Under the pieces are notes generated by a model that was not told the origin of the DNA, did no database searches, and saw only the letters and a list, made by a program, of their open reading frames with translations. Positions 37,568 to 46,615 of a stretch of 64,000 nt of DNA are shown in pieces; position 1 is the first letter of the stretch; each line of letters starts with the position of its first letter. The stretch comes from an uncultured Clostridia bacterium (GTDB lineage: Bacteria; Bacillota; Clostridia; Peptostreptococcales; Anaerovoracaceae), in contig CAMYVY010000006.1 of NCBI GenBank assembly GCA_947302715.1, forward strand, positions 1 through 64,000. Reading direction: 5' to 3'. The position numbers were made by a program, and so were the translations under genes.

Positions 37568-38821
37568 ATGAACAGTAATTTCAAAACTATAAGGAAGCTA
37601 ATAGAAGACGGTGACATTTCATCACCGGGATATGTCTTTGATTATGATGAATTCAAATCAAGGGCAAAGACGGTAAAGGATGCCTTCGGACCCGATGTGG
37701 ATATTTGTTTTTCGATAAAGGCAAATCCATTTTTACTGTGCGGTCTTTCACCTGATTTTCATCTCGACTTTCCTAAGGAGTTTTCGAAGGTTGAGGTTTG
37801 CAGTCCGGGTGAACTCGAGATATGCCGAAAAATGTTCGTTCCACCTGAAATGATTATCTTCTCCGGTGTAAACAAAAGGAAAGAGGATGTCCTCAGCGCA
37901 CTCAACTATTCCCCATTCATAGATTCGATAACGATTGAAAGTGCGACACACCTAAGGTATATCGATGAGTGCCTTGCAGACGAAAAAAGAAAGGTTCCTG
38001 CACTCATTCGCCTTTCTGACGAAAGTCAATTCGGAATCGATGAAGACATCCTTGTTGACATTATCAAAGATCGAGACTCACATCCTCAAGTCGAATTCGT
38101 AGGCATTCATTATTTCACCGGAACGGGAAAGAAAAAGGGAAAGGAAATATCGAAAGAGCTTGATCGACTTAGGGGCGTGATGTTGCGTTTAAAGGAAGAG
38201 GCGGATTACATCCCCATCCGAATCGAATACGGAGCTGGTCTTGGCGTAGACTACTTCAATCAAGACTGGCTCGATTCTTCTAATGTTGAAATGTCCCTGC
38301 TTTCCGAAGCCACAGACGCCATCAAGTCATTTGCCGCGGAGTGTAAAAATACCATCCCCGGTTTCAAAATGACCGTAGAAATGGGACGTTTTTTCGCAGC
38401 ATCTTGTGGGCACTACATAACAAAGATTTGCGATTTAAAAACCAACGACAGCACTAACTACATCATAGTTGACGGCGGTCTTCATCAATTAAAATACGAT
38501 GGCCAGCTTCAGGGAATGAAGAAGCCGAAGGTTACACATATATCCTTTGGTGGGTCTCCATGCGAAGAAGAGCCTTGGACAATCTGCGGAAGTCTATGTA
38601 CCACCGCTGACGTTCTTGTTAGAAACTTGGATTTAAAGTCACCTGCAATCGATGATTATCTCGTATTTCATCAAACGGGTGCCTACTCCGTAACAGAAGG
38701 AATGTCAGCATTCTTAAGCCGCGACCTTCCGAGCGTTTATGTTTTTGATGAGGCAAACGGACTTATTAAATTGAGAGAGCATACCGAACTCTATGAAATA
38801 AACACACCAAAGGAATTATAA
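37568..38821 (+). CDS. Fold-type III PLP decarboxylase (BtrK/LysA-like)
   Basis: 417 aa. PLP Lys in CFSIKANPF (about residue 47), glycine-rich phosphate loop EYGAGLGVDY, EMGRFFAASCGHYI, active-site Cys in GSLCTTAD, and HQTGAYSVTEGM. This places it with DAP/ornithine decarboxylases and closest in context to BtrK, which decarboxylates glutamyl bound to an acyl carrier protein in butirosin synthesis. Here too the carrier protein gene is 9 nt upstream. So it may decarboxylate a carrier-bound amino acid; a soluble amino acid substrate (DAP to Lys) is the alternative. Not a part of any canonical dlt operon. An alanine-racemase role is less likely given the Cys motif. Confidence 0.85.
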   Translation: MNSNFKTIRKLIEDGDISSPGYVFDYDEFKSRAKTVKDAFGPDVDICFSIKANPFLLCGLSPDFHLDFPKEFSKVEVCSPGELEICRKMFVPPEMIIFSGVNKRKEDVLSALNYSPFIDSITIESATHLRYIDECLADEKRKVPALIRLSDESQFGIDEDILVDIIKDRDSHPQVEFVGIHYFTGTGKKKGKEISKELDRLRGVMLRLKEEADYIPIRIEYGAGLGVDYFNQDWLDSSNVEMSLLSEATDAIKSFAAECKNTIPGFKMTVEMGRFFAASCGHYITKICDLKTNDSTNYIIVDGGLHQLKYDGQLQGMKKPKVTHISFGGSPCEEEPWTICGSLCTTADVLVRNLDLKSPAIDDYLVFHQTGAYSVTEGMSAFLSRDLPSVYVFDEANGLIKLREHTELYEINTPKEL

Positions 38822-38826
38822 ATTAC

Positions 38827-40425
38827 ATGTCATATACTAGTTTGAACTTTGCAGCATTCGTAATAATTCTATATGCAGCCTACTATGTATTCCCAAGGAA
38901 ATATAGATGGGTTGTTTTGCTTTGCGGAAGCGCCTTCTTCTACGTCTTCGCAATGAAGCTGTATTCCGTATATATACTTGCCACAATATCCACAATATAT
39001 CTCTCTGCGCGAGCCATAGACAAAAACAACAAAGCGACTTCATTGGCGGTTAAGGAGAATCGTGAGATTTGGACTAAAGATGAGCGAAAAGAATTCAAAA
39101 GAAAATCCGAATCGAAGAATAAGTTAATTCTGATTCTGACGCTTTTTTTTAACTTCGGAATCCTTGCCGTAATCAAGTACTTCGGCGACTTCTTCGGAGC
39201 GATTCTTGGAAGCGGACTGATTCTACCTTTAGGGATTTCATTCTACACCTTCCAATCCACCGGATATTTAATTGATGTTTACAGAGAAAATGCAGAAGCA
39301 GAAAGCAACCCCTTCAAATTGGCGCTTTTCATATCCTTCTTTCCGCAAATCATCCAGGGGCCGATTGGAGAATTCAACCATCTTGAAAAACAGCTAACGG
39401 AAGGTCACGACCTAAGATGGCTTGATTTCAAGCTCGGAATAGAGCTCATAGTTTGGGGCCTTTTTAAGAAATTGATTATCGCCGACAGAGCCGTGACCGC
39501 CATAAGCGCTTTTACCGCAAATGGCGGAACCGAGAAATTCCCCCATCAAGGTCCCTACGGAGGAACCGCAGTCCTTTTCGTAATAATACTTTACGCACTT
39601 CAGCTGTACGCTGATTTTTCCGGCGGCATAGAAATATCTCGCGGCGTATCAAGGCTCTTCGGAATCGACATTGCTGTAAACTTCAGAAGACCCTACTTTG
39701 CAACAACTCTAAATGATTATTGGAGAAGATGGCACATAACTCTCGGCGCTTGGATGAAGAAATACGTTTTCTATTCTCTGGCTACGTCAAAGACCTTTTT
39801 AAACCTCGGGAAAAAACTCTCCAAGGGTAATTCCGATGCGTTTCACAAGCACCTCGGAAAGGTTCTTCCACCCGCACTTGCTACATTTGTCGTATTTATC
39901 TTGGTTGGAATATGGCATGGATCAAACCTTAAGTATCTCGCCTTCGGAATATGGAATGGATTAGTCATCATGATTTCGCTGGTCTTTGAGCCTCAGTTCA
40001 TAAGGCTGCGCGAAAGTCTGCACATTAAACCCGAATCAATCATGCATAAAATATTTCAAATCCTCCGCACATTCATCCTTGTTCTCATAGGATATTATTT
40101 CGACGTGGCAACCAATCTTAGCCATGCAATGGAAATGCTGAGGGATACTGTCGCATCACAAAGCATATCGACCTTCCTTGGAGAATGGCGAAGCCTGGGA
40201 CTTGCGGCAGATGATTATTTGATACTCCTTGTAGGCACATTTATTCTACTCTACTTCAGTATACGAATGGAGAAAGAAAAAGTGGACAGTCCCGGCGAAT
40301 TAATGGAGCGACACTCCGGCTTTCTTCAGTGGTTGGTCATATTAATCGGTATTATTTTGATTCTCATATATGGAATCTACGGACCGGAATACAACCCAGC
40401 CGACTTCGTCTACATGCAGTTTTAG
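38827..40425 (+). CDS. MBOAT-family (DltB/AlgI-like) O-acyltransferase
   Basis: 532 aa, about 11-12 TM helices. MBOAT motifs: LPLGISFYTFQSTGYLIDVY, FPQIIQGPI, YADFSGGIEISRG, NDYWRRWHITLGAWMKKYV and the catalytic His of LVGIWHGSN. DltB and AlgI move an acyl group from a cytosolic donor to a surface acceptor. It is longer than DltB (about 400 aa) and nearer AlgI in size. Five bases separate it from the decarboxylase gene, so translation is probably coupled. Likely takes the group from the carrier protein to the outside. Confidence 0.92.
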   Translation: MSYTSLNFAAFVIILYAAYYVFPRKYRWVVLLCGSAFFYVFAMKLYSVYILATISTIYLSARAIDKNNKATSLAVKENREIWTKDERKEFKRKSESKNKLILILTLFFNFGILAVIKYFGDFFGAILGSGLILPLGISFYTFQSTGYLIDVYRENAEAESNPFKLALFISFFPQIIQGPIGEFNHLEKQLTEGHDLRWLDFKLGIELIVWGLFKKLIIADRAVTAISAFTANGGTEKFPHQGPYGGTAVLFVIILYALQLYADFSGGIEISRGVSRLFGIDIAVNFRRPYFATTLNDYWRRWHITLGAWMKKYVFYSLATSKTFLNLGKKLSKGNSDAFHKHLGKVLPPALATFVVFILVGIWHGSNLKYLAFGIWNGLVIMISLVFEPQFIRLRESLHIKPESIMHKIFQILRTFILVLIGYYFDVATNLSHAMEMLRDTVASQSISTFLGEWRSLGLAADDYLILLVGTFILLYFSIRMEKEKVDSPGELMERHSGFLQWLVILIGIILILIYGIYGPEYNPADFVYMQF

Positions 40426-40487
40426 CTCTATCCTTCGTCGATGATATTTAGCTGTTTATAGAAATTCAATATGGAAAAAAATTGCAA

Positions 40488-41648
40488 ATGAAAGAGAAAT
40501 CCAAGTACAAAAACAGAATATTGGCAATTACATCTATGGTCTTGCTGATTTTGGCCTTCATTATTGTGGGTCAAAGGTTCTTTTTCCGTCAAGGCGACCC
40601 AAACCAGGTGAGGCTTCAGGGCTTTTACTTGGAAGACAAGGATTCTCTCGACCTTGTAATCCTTGGTTCAAGTGAGGTTTACAACGATTATTCGGCCGCC
40701 GAGGCCTATAGATTGTCAGGAATAACCAGTTATCCGTTCGGTCTATCCTCAAATTCCGTATCACTTTGGAAATATGAATTGGCGGAAATAATGAAAAGGC
40801 AGAATCCGAAGATTTTGATAGTGGAACTTAACGGTGCCTGTTACGATGACTCACATCTATATGGCTACGCACCATTGAGAAATTTCTCAGATTCAATTCC
40901 ACTTTCTAAGAACAAAATCGACCTTGTCAATAATATGGTGGAGAAGGTCACTGACGAGGACAAGCTCAGCTTTTATATGCCGATTTTTAAGTATCACGGT
41001 GAACTAAAGCACAATCCGCTCACAGTACTTAAACCTGTGATTAGAGGCTATAATCTCCTTCGCGGTGAATTCGCCCATCCCGGTGTGATTATGGAAAAGC
41101 ACTCCAAACTCCATTATATCGACATAGAAAACAAAAAGCTCGACTTGAATCCGGATGCGGAATTATACTTTAATGAATTTCTTGATGCATGTGATGACGC
41201 TAATGTTGAAAAGATTCTTTTCGTTCAATTCCCTCACATTCCTATTTCGAAAAAAGCCGCAACGAGAGATCAAAGGTATTTGACCTTGGAGGAAATGGTC
41301 ACGTCGCGCGGTTATGATTTCTTGAACCTCTCAGACCTGCAAGACGAGATTGGGCTTGTGGTAGAGGAAGACTACTACGATGCCGAACATTTGAATGCAC
41401 GCGGTCAAAGAAAGCTCACGAAGTGGTTCATAAACTATTTGATCAGCACCTATGATTTGGAACCGACAAAGCTCACCGAAAAGCAAAAGCGCGAGTGGGA
41501 TGAAAGCGCCAAGTACATTGAAGCATTCTACGAGTATTACGAATACTACCTCGCGGAGCACCCTGACAAAAAGACGCGAGTAAAAGCCCTTAACGAAAAC
41601 TATAGGACGATAGAGTTACTGGAAGAGTGGATTGAGAATGAACATTAA
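40488..41648 (+). CDS. DltD/AlgX-like SGNH protein
   Basis: 386 aa. One N-terminal TM anchor (about 12-30), then an extracytoplasmic SGNH-like domain: VILGSSEVYNDYS (Ser), the Asn of VELNGACYD and YDAEHLNARGQRKLT (Asp and His). Such proteins complete transfer to the surface polymer in dlt and alginate acetylation systems. TTG 40482 is in frame, but ATG 40488 is preferred. A seven-codon frame (ATG 40471) ends overlapping this ATG as ATGA. Last gene of the dlt-like operon; a terminator follows at once. Confidence 0.85.
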   Translation: MKEKSKYKNRILAITSMVLLILAFIIVGQRFFFRQGDPNQVRLQGFYLEDKDSLDLVILGSSEVYNDYSAAEAYRLSGITSYPFGLSSNSVSLWKYELAEIMKRQNPKILIVELNGACYDDSHLYGYAPLRNFSDSIPLSKNKIDLVNNMVEKVTDEDKLSFYMPIFKYHGELKHNPLTVLKPVIRGYNLLRGEFAHPGVIMEKHSKLHYIDIENKKLDLNPDAELYFNEFLDACDDANVEKILFVQFPHIPISKKAATRDQRYLTLEEMVTSRGYDFLNLSDLQDEIGLVVEEDYYDAEHLNARGQRKLTKWFINYLISTYDLEPTKLTEKQKREWDESAKYIEAFYEYYEYYLAEHPDKKTRVKALNENYRTIELLEEWIENEH

Positions 41649-41652
41649 TAAT

Positions 41653-41690
41653 AGAGGACGGTTCTTATTAGAACCGTCCTCTTAACTCTT
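41653..41690. terminator. Terminator of the dlt-like operon
   Basis: AGAGGACGGTTC (41653-41664) pairs with GAACCGTCCTCT (41671-41682), six-base loop. Lies between convergent genes. Same core as the terminators at 12131, 29036 and 34878. Confidence 0.92.
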
Positions 41691-41696
41691 CTTAAC

Positions 41697-43370
41697 TTAT
41701 TTCACAAAGATACTTCCTCCGATGAACTCTCTTATGATGGAGTTATTTACAATCATCGAGTCATCTTCCGCAGAAACGAAGAACCTAAGGAATCTAAGCA
41801 TTCTTCTGGCATCCGCATACTCGGGTTCATTCTGCTTTATCTCTTCAAGAAGCGGCTCCGCATATTTCTTAAGCACCGCTATTTCATAAACGTGATAGGA
41901 ATTGAAGAGTACATCCGCCTCATCGCTATAGGGGAAGATGTTCACATCCTCACCCGCTCTCACCTTCGGCCACTGACTGATGGTTTGCTTCGCAGAATGT
42001 CCGCGGAATTGATAATCCCTAACCATTCTTCTCAGCATTCTCTCGTCCGTTGCCGAAATTCTGTTATGCATATCTATGTTGAGCTGAGTCAATGGACTTA
42101 TATATATCTTGAACTTTTCCTCTCTCGGAATCTGCTTCGTCAAAGTCTCGTTGAGCCCGTGAATACCTTCGATTACAATCGGTTGGTCTGGTGCAATCTT
42201 GGTGATTCTATGTCCGAATTCCTTGTGCCCAGTCATGAAATTAAACCTTGGAAGGTCGACTTCCTTGCCGGCCAAAAGGTCGTTCATATTGCTGTTGAAG
42301 AGCTTGATGTCAACAGCATCGATGCCCTCATAATTTGGTTCGCCATGTTCATCGAGCGGTGTGTCTTCGCGTTCAACGAAGTAATCATCGGTTCCCATAT
42401 ACAGAGGATTGAGTCCGACAACTCTGAGCTGAACGCAGAGTCTCCTCGCAAAGGTGGTTTTGCCGGAAGAAGATGGTCCCGCAATCAGGATAAGTCTCTT
42501 CTTACCCTTCTTAATCATGTCAGCAATCTGTGCCACCTTCTTTTCGTGGAGCGCCTCAGAGAGCTGAACCAAATCTTCGAACTCACCATTCTTGACTTTG
42601 TAGTTGAGTTCAGATACATATTTCACTCCAAGAAGCTCATCCCATTCCGATTGTTCAAGGAATGCATCAAAGAGCTTAACCTCGTCAACGTGTTCAGGAA
42701 TTGTGTTCGGATCGTCCGGCTGTGGGAATCTAAGTAGTATACCCTTTCTGTATTTCTTGAGTTCGAATCTTCTGATGTATCCTGTGGAAGGAACCATGCT
42801 TCCATAGAACGAATCCTTGTATCCGTCAAGAGAATAGAATTTCACCTTGTCCATGTTCGGAACAGATTCAAGGAGATACATTCTCTCTTCACGATTATTT
42901 GCTTTCAAGAATTCAACAGCCGTTTCTCTGGAAACAACTTCTCTGTTGAAAGGCAGATCGGCCGCAACCATTTTCTCCATTCTTTCCTGGATCTCAGCAA
43001 TCTTCTTTTCAGAAACATTGACAATTTTGCCGTTTCTTCTGATTTCGGTATAGAGGCCCTTGCTCAGAGCTGTCTCTATTTCCACCTCACAATCCGGAAG
43101 GACGTCATGGGTGGCTTTGATATAAATCAAATTCAAGCTGTTTTGATAAATCAACTTGGAGGCCTGAGTCCTGATATCCAGGAATTCCAATTCACAATCA
43201 GTGCTCAAAACGGTCGCAAGGCCCTTTACAATTTGATCTATTCTGACCGCATAAACATCATATTTCAAATTATCCTTAACAAGGTCAACGAACTCGGCAA
43301 CCGTAATTCCGGGTTCCACAGTTTTCTTTCTGAATTTCCCCTTCGGGTCAATCTTGTATTTTACAATCAT
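41697..43370 (-). CDS. Uridine kinase-like nucleoside kinase with TGS-like N-terminus
   Basis: 557 aa. C-terminal half is a P-loop uridine kinase-like domain: LILIAGPSSSGKTTFARRL near residue 290, GTDDYFVERED, and DLPRFNFMTGHKEFG. The N-terminal half has a TGS-like and threonyl-tRNA synthetase second-domain-like region (VSEKKIAEIQERMEKMVAAD). This fusion is widespread in Clostridia and is annotated as nucleoside kinase; the exact substrate is not settled. Normal length. Its start lies 50 bases from the end of xth. Confidence 0.88.
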   Translation of the reverse strand: MIVKYKIDPKGKFRKKTVEPGITVAEFVDLVKDNLKYDVYAVRIDQIVKGLATVLSTDCELEFLDIRTQASKLIYQNSLNLIYIKATHDVLPDCEVEIETALSKGLYTEIRRNGKIVNVSEKKIAEIQERMEKMVAADLPFNREVVSRETAVEFLKANNREERMYLLESVPNMDKVKFYSLDGYKDSFYGSMVPSTGYIRRFELKKYRKGILLRFPQPDDPNTIPEHVDEVKLFDAFLEQSEWDELLGVKYVSELNYKVKNGEFEDLVQLSEALHEKKVAQIADMIKKGKKRLILIAGPSSSGKTTFARRLCVQLRVVGLNPLYMGTDDYFVEREDTPLDEHGEPNYEGIDAVDIKLFNSNMNDLLAGKEVDLPRFNFMTGHKEFGHRITKIAPDQPIVIEGIHGLNETLTKQIPREEKFKIYISPLTQLNIDMHNRISATDERMLRRMVRDYQFRGHSAKQTISQWPKVRAGEDVNIFPYSDEADVLFNSYHVYEIAVLKKYAEPLLEEIKQNEPEYADARRMLRFLRFFVSAEDDSMIVNNSIIREFIGGSIFVK

Positions 43371-43420
43371 TATTCTCTTCCTTTTCCTCTTTCTCTTTAT
43401 CCGTCAGCCCGTATATTCTA

Positions 43421-44287
43421 TCATATTTCGAGTACAAGTTCCACCGGGCAGTGATCGCTTCCGTATATTTCGGGATGTATTGAGGCGTCTTTGATGGAGT
43501 CTCTCAGGCCCTCGTCCACCAGGAAATAGTCGATGCGCCACCCTGCGTTCTTCTCTCTGGCCTGGAATCTGTAGGACCACCAGCTGTACGCGCCCTCCTC
43601 GTCCGGACGGAGTGCTCTGAATGTATCAACAAAGCCCGCATCAAGGAGCTTGGTGAATTTCTCTCGCTCCTCATCGGTGAATCCGCAGTAGCCGACATTC
43701 GTCTTTGCGTTCTTTAGGTCAATCGGCTGATGGGCGACGTTCATGTCTCCGCAGATTACGACGTGCTTTTTCTTGGCGAGCTTGCTCACGTATTTGCGGA
43801 AGTCGTCTTCCCATTTCAGCCTGTAGTTGAAGCGTATCATTGCTTCATCAAAGTCCTGGACCGGCTCGCCCTTCTTCTCCGCGCGACGTTTTTCTTCTTC
43901 GTATTCCTTCGGTGAAAGCCTGGCGTTCGGAACGTAAACGCAGATTAGATAGAAGTCATCGTATTCAAGTTGAACCGCCCTGCCTTCGTCATCATGACCC
44001 GGGATATTATATGAAACGGAAAGCGGCTCATTCTTAGCATAAATAGCAGTTCCGGAATAGCCTTTTTTCTCGGCATAGGAATAGTATTCGTAATAGTCCG
44101 GGAAGTCTGGCGCCGCTTGGCCCTCTTGCATCTTGGTTTCCTGGATACAGATGAAGTCAGCATCCAGTGCCTTCATCGATTCCTCGAAGCCTTTTTTCAA
44201 AACGGCCCTAAGACCATTTACGTTCCATGAAATGAATTTAATTTCTTTTTTATTCTCTTTTGTCTTTTGGCCTTTAGCTGTGGTCAT
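43421..44287 (-). CDS. xth: Exodeoxyribonuclease III
   Basis: 288 aa. AP endonuclease/3'-5' exonuclease of base excision repair. Motifs SWNVNGLRAVLKKGF, CIQETKMQEG, CGDMNVAHQPIDL and GSDHCPVEL hold the metal-binding Glu, Asp/Asn and the terminal His. Family length is about 250-270, with a small charged insert (KEYEEEKRRAEKKGE). Short 16-18-bp repeats lie just upstream (44303-44386). Confidence 0.95.
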   Translation of the reverse strand: MTTAKGQKTKENKKEIKFISWNVNGLRAVLKKGFEESMKALDADFICIQETKMQEGQAAPDFPDYYEYYSYAEKKGYSGTAIYAKNEPLSVSYNIPGHDDEGRAVQLEYDDFYLICVYVPNARLSPKEYEEEKRRAEKKGEPVQDFDEAMIRFNYRLKWEDDFRKYVSKLAKKKHVVICGDMNVAHQPIDLKNAKTNVGYCGFTDEEREKFTKLLDAGFVDTFRALRPDEEGAYSWWSYRFQAREKNAGWRIDYFLVDEGLRDSIKDASIHPEIYGSDHCPVELVLEI

Positions 44288-44302
44288 TTTGATTCCTCAC
44301 AA

Positions 44303-44386
44303 TTGTCTAAATATCTTTTTTTGTAGATATCTTTTCCTGTAAATATCTTTTCTTGCAAATATCTTATATTGTAAATTTCTTTTCTT
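44303..44386. repeat. Degenerate 16-18-bp tandem repeats
   Basis: Five copies of a unit like tgtaaatatcttttct start near 44304, 44322, 44338, 44354 and 44370. They fill the space between the D-serine ammonia-lyase gene and xth, directly before the xth start. Confidence 0.75.
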
Positions 44387-44407
44387 GGGTTGCCCAGCCT
44401 GCTTCAG

Positions 44408-45826
44408 TTATCGCAAGTATGTATTGTAGAATTCCTCCCTCACATCCTGGGGAACCAAGCGTCCTCCGGTCGCCCAAACAATATGAGTTGCACCGGGCAG
44501 TTTCTCTTTTATTCTCGTTGTGTCATTCATTACGTCTGGCAGGCATGAATCCTTTTCTGCATTTGCACGGCATTTGCCAGCAGCATTCATCAATGCGACT
44601 GGTCCTTGGAATCCCGCGCATGAACTCGGCTCGATAAAAATTCCTTCCGTATTTCTAAGCATGCGCAAGTAATCGTATAGTTTGGAATCTACCACCGTCA
44701 TTTCTCCGGAAAGAAGCTGCTCCATGATTTCCCCCACGAATCCCGAAGGCCTTGATACAGCAAGGCCGTCTGCATGAGTCTGCCCGCTTAGTCCGATGTC
44801 CTGGACCGAAACCTCGTTGTGGAGTCCTGTCGCCAAACCAACCAGCATACACGGCGCCTCCGTTGGTTCAACGAAGTACACATAGGCATTGTCTCCATAC
44901 ACTTCCTTTAGGCCGAATGCTATTCCTCCCGGCGCACCACCGACACCGCAAGGGATATAAACAATCAGCGGATGATCTTCGTCTACCACTATACCCTTTT
45001 CTTCGAGTTGTCCTTTTAATCTCAAAGCAGCGACAGCATAACCCATGAAGAGATCCTTTGAATTTTCGTCATCGACGAAATAGCTCATCGGGTCCGCATC
45101 TGATTCTGCACGACCCTGGGCGACTGCTTCTCCGTAGTCACCCTCATATTCAATAACCGTAACCCCGTGCTCTCTCAAGTAGTCCTTCTTCCACTGCTTG
45201 GCATCACATGACATGTGCACTATTGCTTGATACCCCAAAGCAGCGCTCATAATCCCAATTGACATCCCCAAATTCCCGGTGGATCCAACTTGGATTTTGT
45301 ACTTGGAGAAAAACTCTCTCGGAAACTCACCGCTTGGTAGTCCATTTTCTATGGCCAATTCCTCCGTATGCTTCAGCACCTCGTAGATTCCACCGCGCGC
45401 CTTAACCGATCCGGCCACGTCCAGGTCGCTGTCCATCTTTAAGAAAAGCCTCCCAAAGTCGGAACCCGAAGCATCCTGTTCTATCCGCTCTGTCCGCTCA
45501 GTTTGATGGTCTGGAGCTCCGGAAATCGAATCACGAACCAAAGAATCCCACATATTCGGGATTTCAATCAAATCGGATTCAATGATTCCGTTCCTCTTTT
45601 GCGTCTCAGGAAAGAGCTTCATTATGAGGGGCGCGAAGCGTTGAAGTCTCGCTTCAGCGTCTTTGATGTCCTCCATGCCAATGGGAAGACTATCTTTGAC
45701 ACTATCAAATTGCTCAATCTTCGGATTTGTCCAAAAGACCTCAGTGCCCTCTGCAACCTGCTTAAGTATCGGATTGTCATTCATGATTTCATTTAGCTTT
45801 TTATCCATAGTTTTTTCCATAATCAT
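44408..45826 (-). CDS. dsdA: D-serine ammonia-lyase
   Basis: 472 aa. PLP enzyme that turns D-serine into pyruvate and ammonia. PLP Lys in DVAGSVKARGGIYEVL; QVGSTGNLGMSIGI binds the phosphate; PCGVGGAPGGIAFGLK and FVEPTEAPCM are typical of DsdA rather than of threonine synthase or threonine dehydratase. Normal length. The start is uncertain between ATG 45826 and ATG 45820; GGATGAG lies upstream of both. Three 22-bp repeats lie in its leader. Confidence 0.92.
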   Translation of the reverse strand: MIMEKTMDKKLNEIMNDNPILKQVAEGTEVFWTNPKIEQFDSVKDSLPIGMEDIKDAEARLQRFAPLIMKLFPETQKRNGIIESDLIEIPNMWDSLVRDSISGAPDHQTERTERIEQDASGSDFGRLFLKMDSDLDVAGSVKARGGIYEVLKHTEELAIENGLPSGEFPREFFSKYKIQVGSTGNLGMSIGIMSAALGYQAIVHMSCDAKQWKKDYLREHGVTVIEYEGDYGEAVAQGRAESDADPMSYFVDDENSKDLFMGYAVAALRLKGQLEEKGIVVDEDHPLIVYIPCGVGGAPGGIAFGLKEVYGDNAYVYFVEPTEAPCMLVGLATGLHNEVSVQDIGLSGQTHADGLAVSRPSGFVGEIMEQLLSGEMTVVDSKLYDYLRMLRNTEGIFIEPSSCAGFQGPVALMNAAGKCRANAEKDSCLPDVMNDTTRIKEKLPGATHIVWATGGRLVPQDVREEFYNTYLR

Positions 45827-45852
45827 TTCTCATCCAGTTATCTCTGCTTGCC

Positions 45853-45918
45853 GTCTTTACTACCTCTGCATACAGTCTTTACTACTTTTGCATACAGTCT
45901 TTACTACCTCTGCTTGCA
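45853..45918. repeat. Three 22-bp tandem repeats before dsdA
   Basis: Units start at 45853, 45875 and 45897 with the form gtctttactacctctgcata plus ca. They lie directly upstream of the dsdA start on the minus strand. Confidence 0.85.
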
Positions 45919-45993
45919 ACCTTAATAACTGCACTGTCAGTACCATTGACATTATACTATACTTGTCATACATTTGCTTCTGCAATTTTGTCC

Positions 45994-46022
45994 TTGCGAA
46001 TCATCAAAATTTGCTATATAAT
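45994..46022 (+). promoter_or_regulatory. Promoter of tRNA-Ala
   Basis: TTGCGA (45994-45999) and TATAAT (46017-46022) are 17 bp apart; transcription would begin about 7 nt before the tRNA. Confidence 0.8.
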
Positions 46023-46035
46023 CGTCTTTGTTCCT

Positions 46036-46111
46036 GGGGAATTAGCTCAGCTGGGAGAGCGCATGGTTCGCAATCATGAGGTCACGGGTTCGATCCCCGT
46101 ATTCTCCACCA
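46036..46111 (+). tRNA. tRNA-Ala (CGC)
   Basis: 76 nt with encoded CCA. Acceptor GGGGAAT/ATTCTCC includes the G3-U70 pair that marks alanine tRNAs. D stem GCTC/GAGC, anticodon stem CATGG/TCATG with loop TTCGCAA (anticodon CGC), T arm ACGGG-TTCGATC-CCCGT. Confidence 0.97.
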
Positions 46112-46114
46112 ACG

Positions 46115-46145
46115 AAAACAGGATACCATCGGTATCCTGTTTTTG
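46115..46145 (+). terminator. Terminator after tRNA-Ala
   Basis: AAAACAGGATACC (46115-46127) pairs with GGTATCCTGTTTT (46131-46143), three-base loop, followed by T. Confidence 0.93.
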
Positions 46146-46207
46146 ATATTCAAGGAGCTTATTTATTACCTCGAATCCCATTTTAAGATACATATCATTG
46201 GTCTGAT

Positions 46208-46567
46208 TTAAAGATAATTATATTTATCATCAAGCCATTTGACGAAGGATTCATACATATCTTCATACGATGCACCAAAGGCATCTATATATTTGTTCTC
46301 ATTGTTATAGTAGTTATAAAAAGAATCCATTCCATATTCCTCTAATAGATAGAGCATTAATACATATGCTTCATAATAGTTTAGCGCATTAGGTTCTTTA
46401 GAAATGTCTTGACTTTTGATAATTTCCTGTGACACAGATGTGTTAAGTATATTGACATCCTTTAAACGGGTGATGTTCTTATGCATCAAAAGACATGCTG
46501 CGCCAACTGATTCAGTGAATAATTTATAGTCGAACTCTTCATAACTATTAGGGTGTGCCGTTGTTAA
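46208..46567 (-). pseudogene. 5'-truncated gene of unknown function
   Basis: The frame is open for about 120 codons from 46567 to 46208, but no start with a ribosome binding site exists at its beginning; the first ATG is at 46489, well inside the reading-like sequence (EEFDYKLFTESVGAACLLMH precedes it). The product is rich in Tyr and Asn (YEAYVLMLYLLEEYGMDS, DKYNYL end). It looks like the tail of a longer gene lost by rearrangement next to the tRNA. A short real gene from 46489 (93 aa) cannot be excluded. Confidence 0.5.
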
Positions 46568-46615
46568 TTAGTATACTAAACATCATGTGATGTATAAATA
46601 CCTAAGGCTTCTCGC

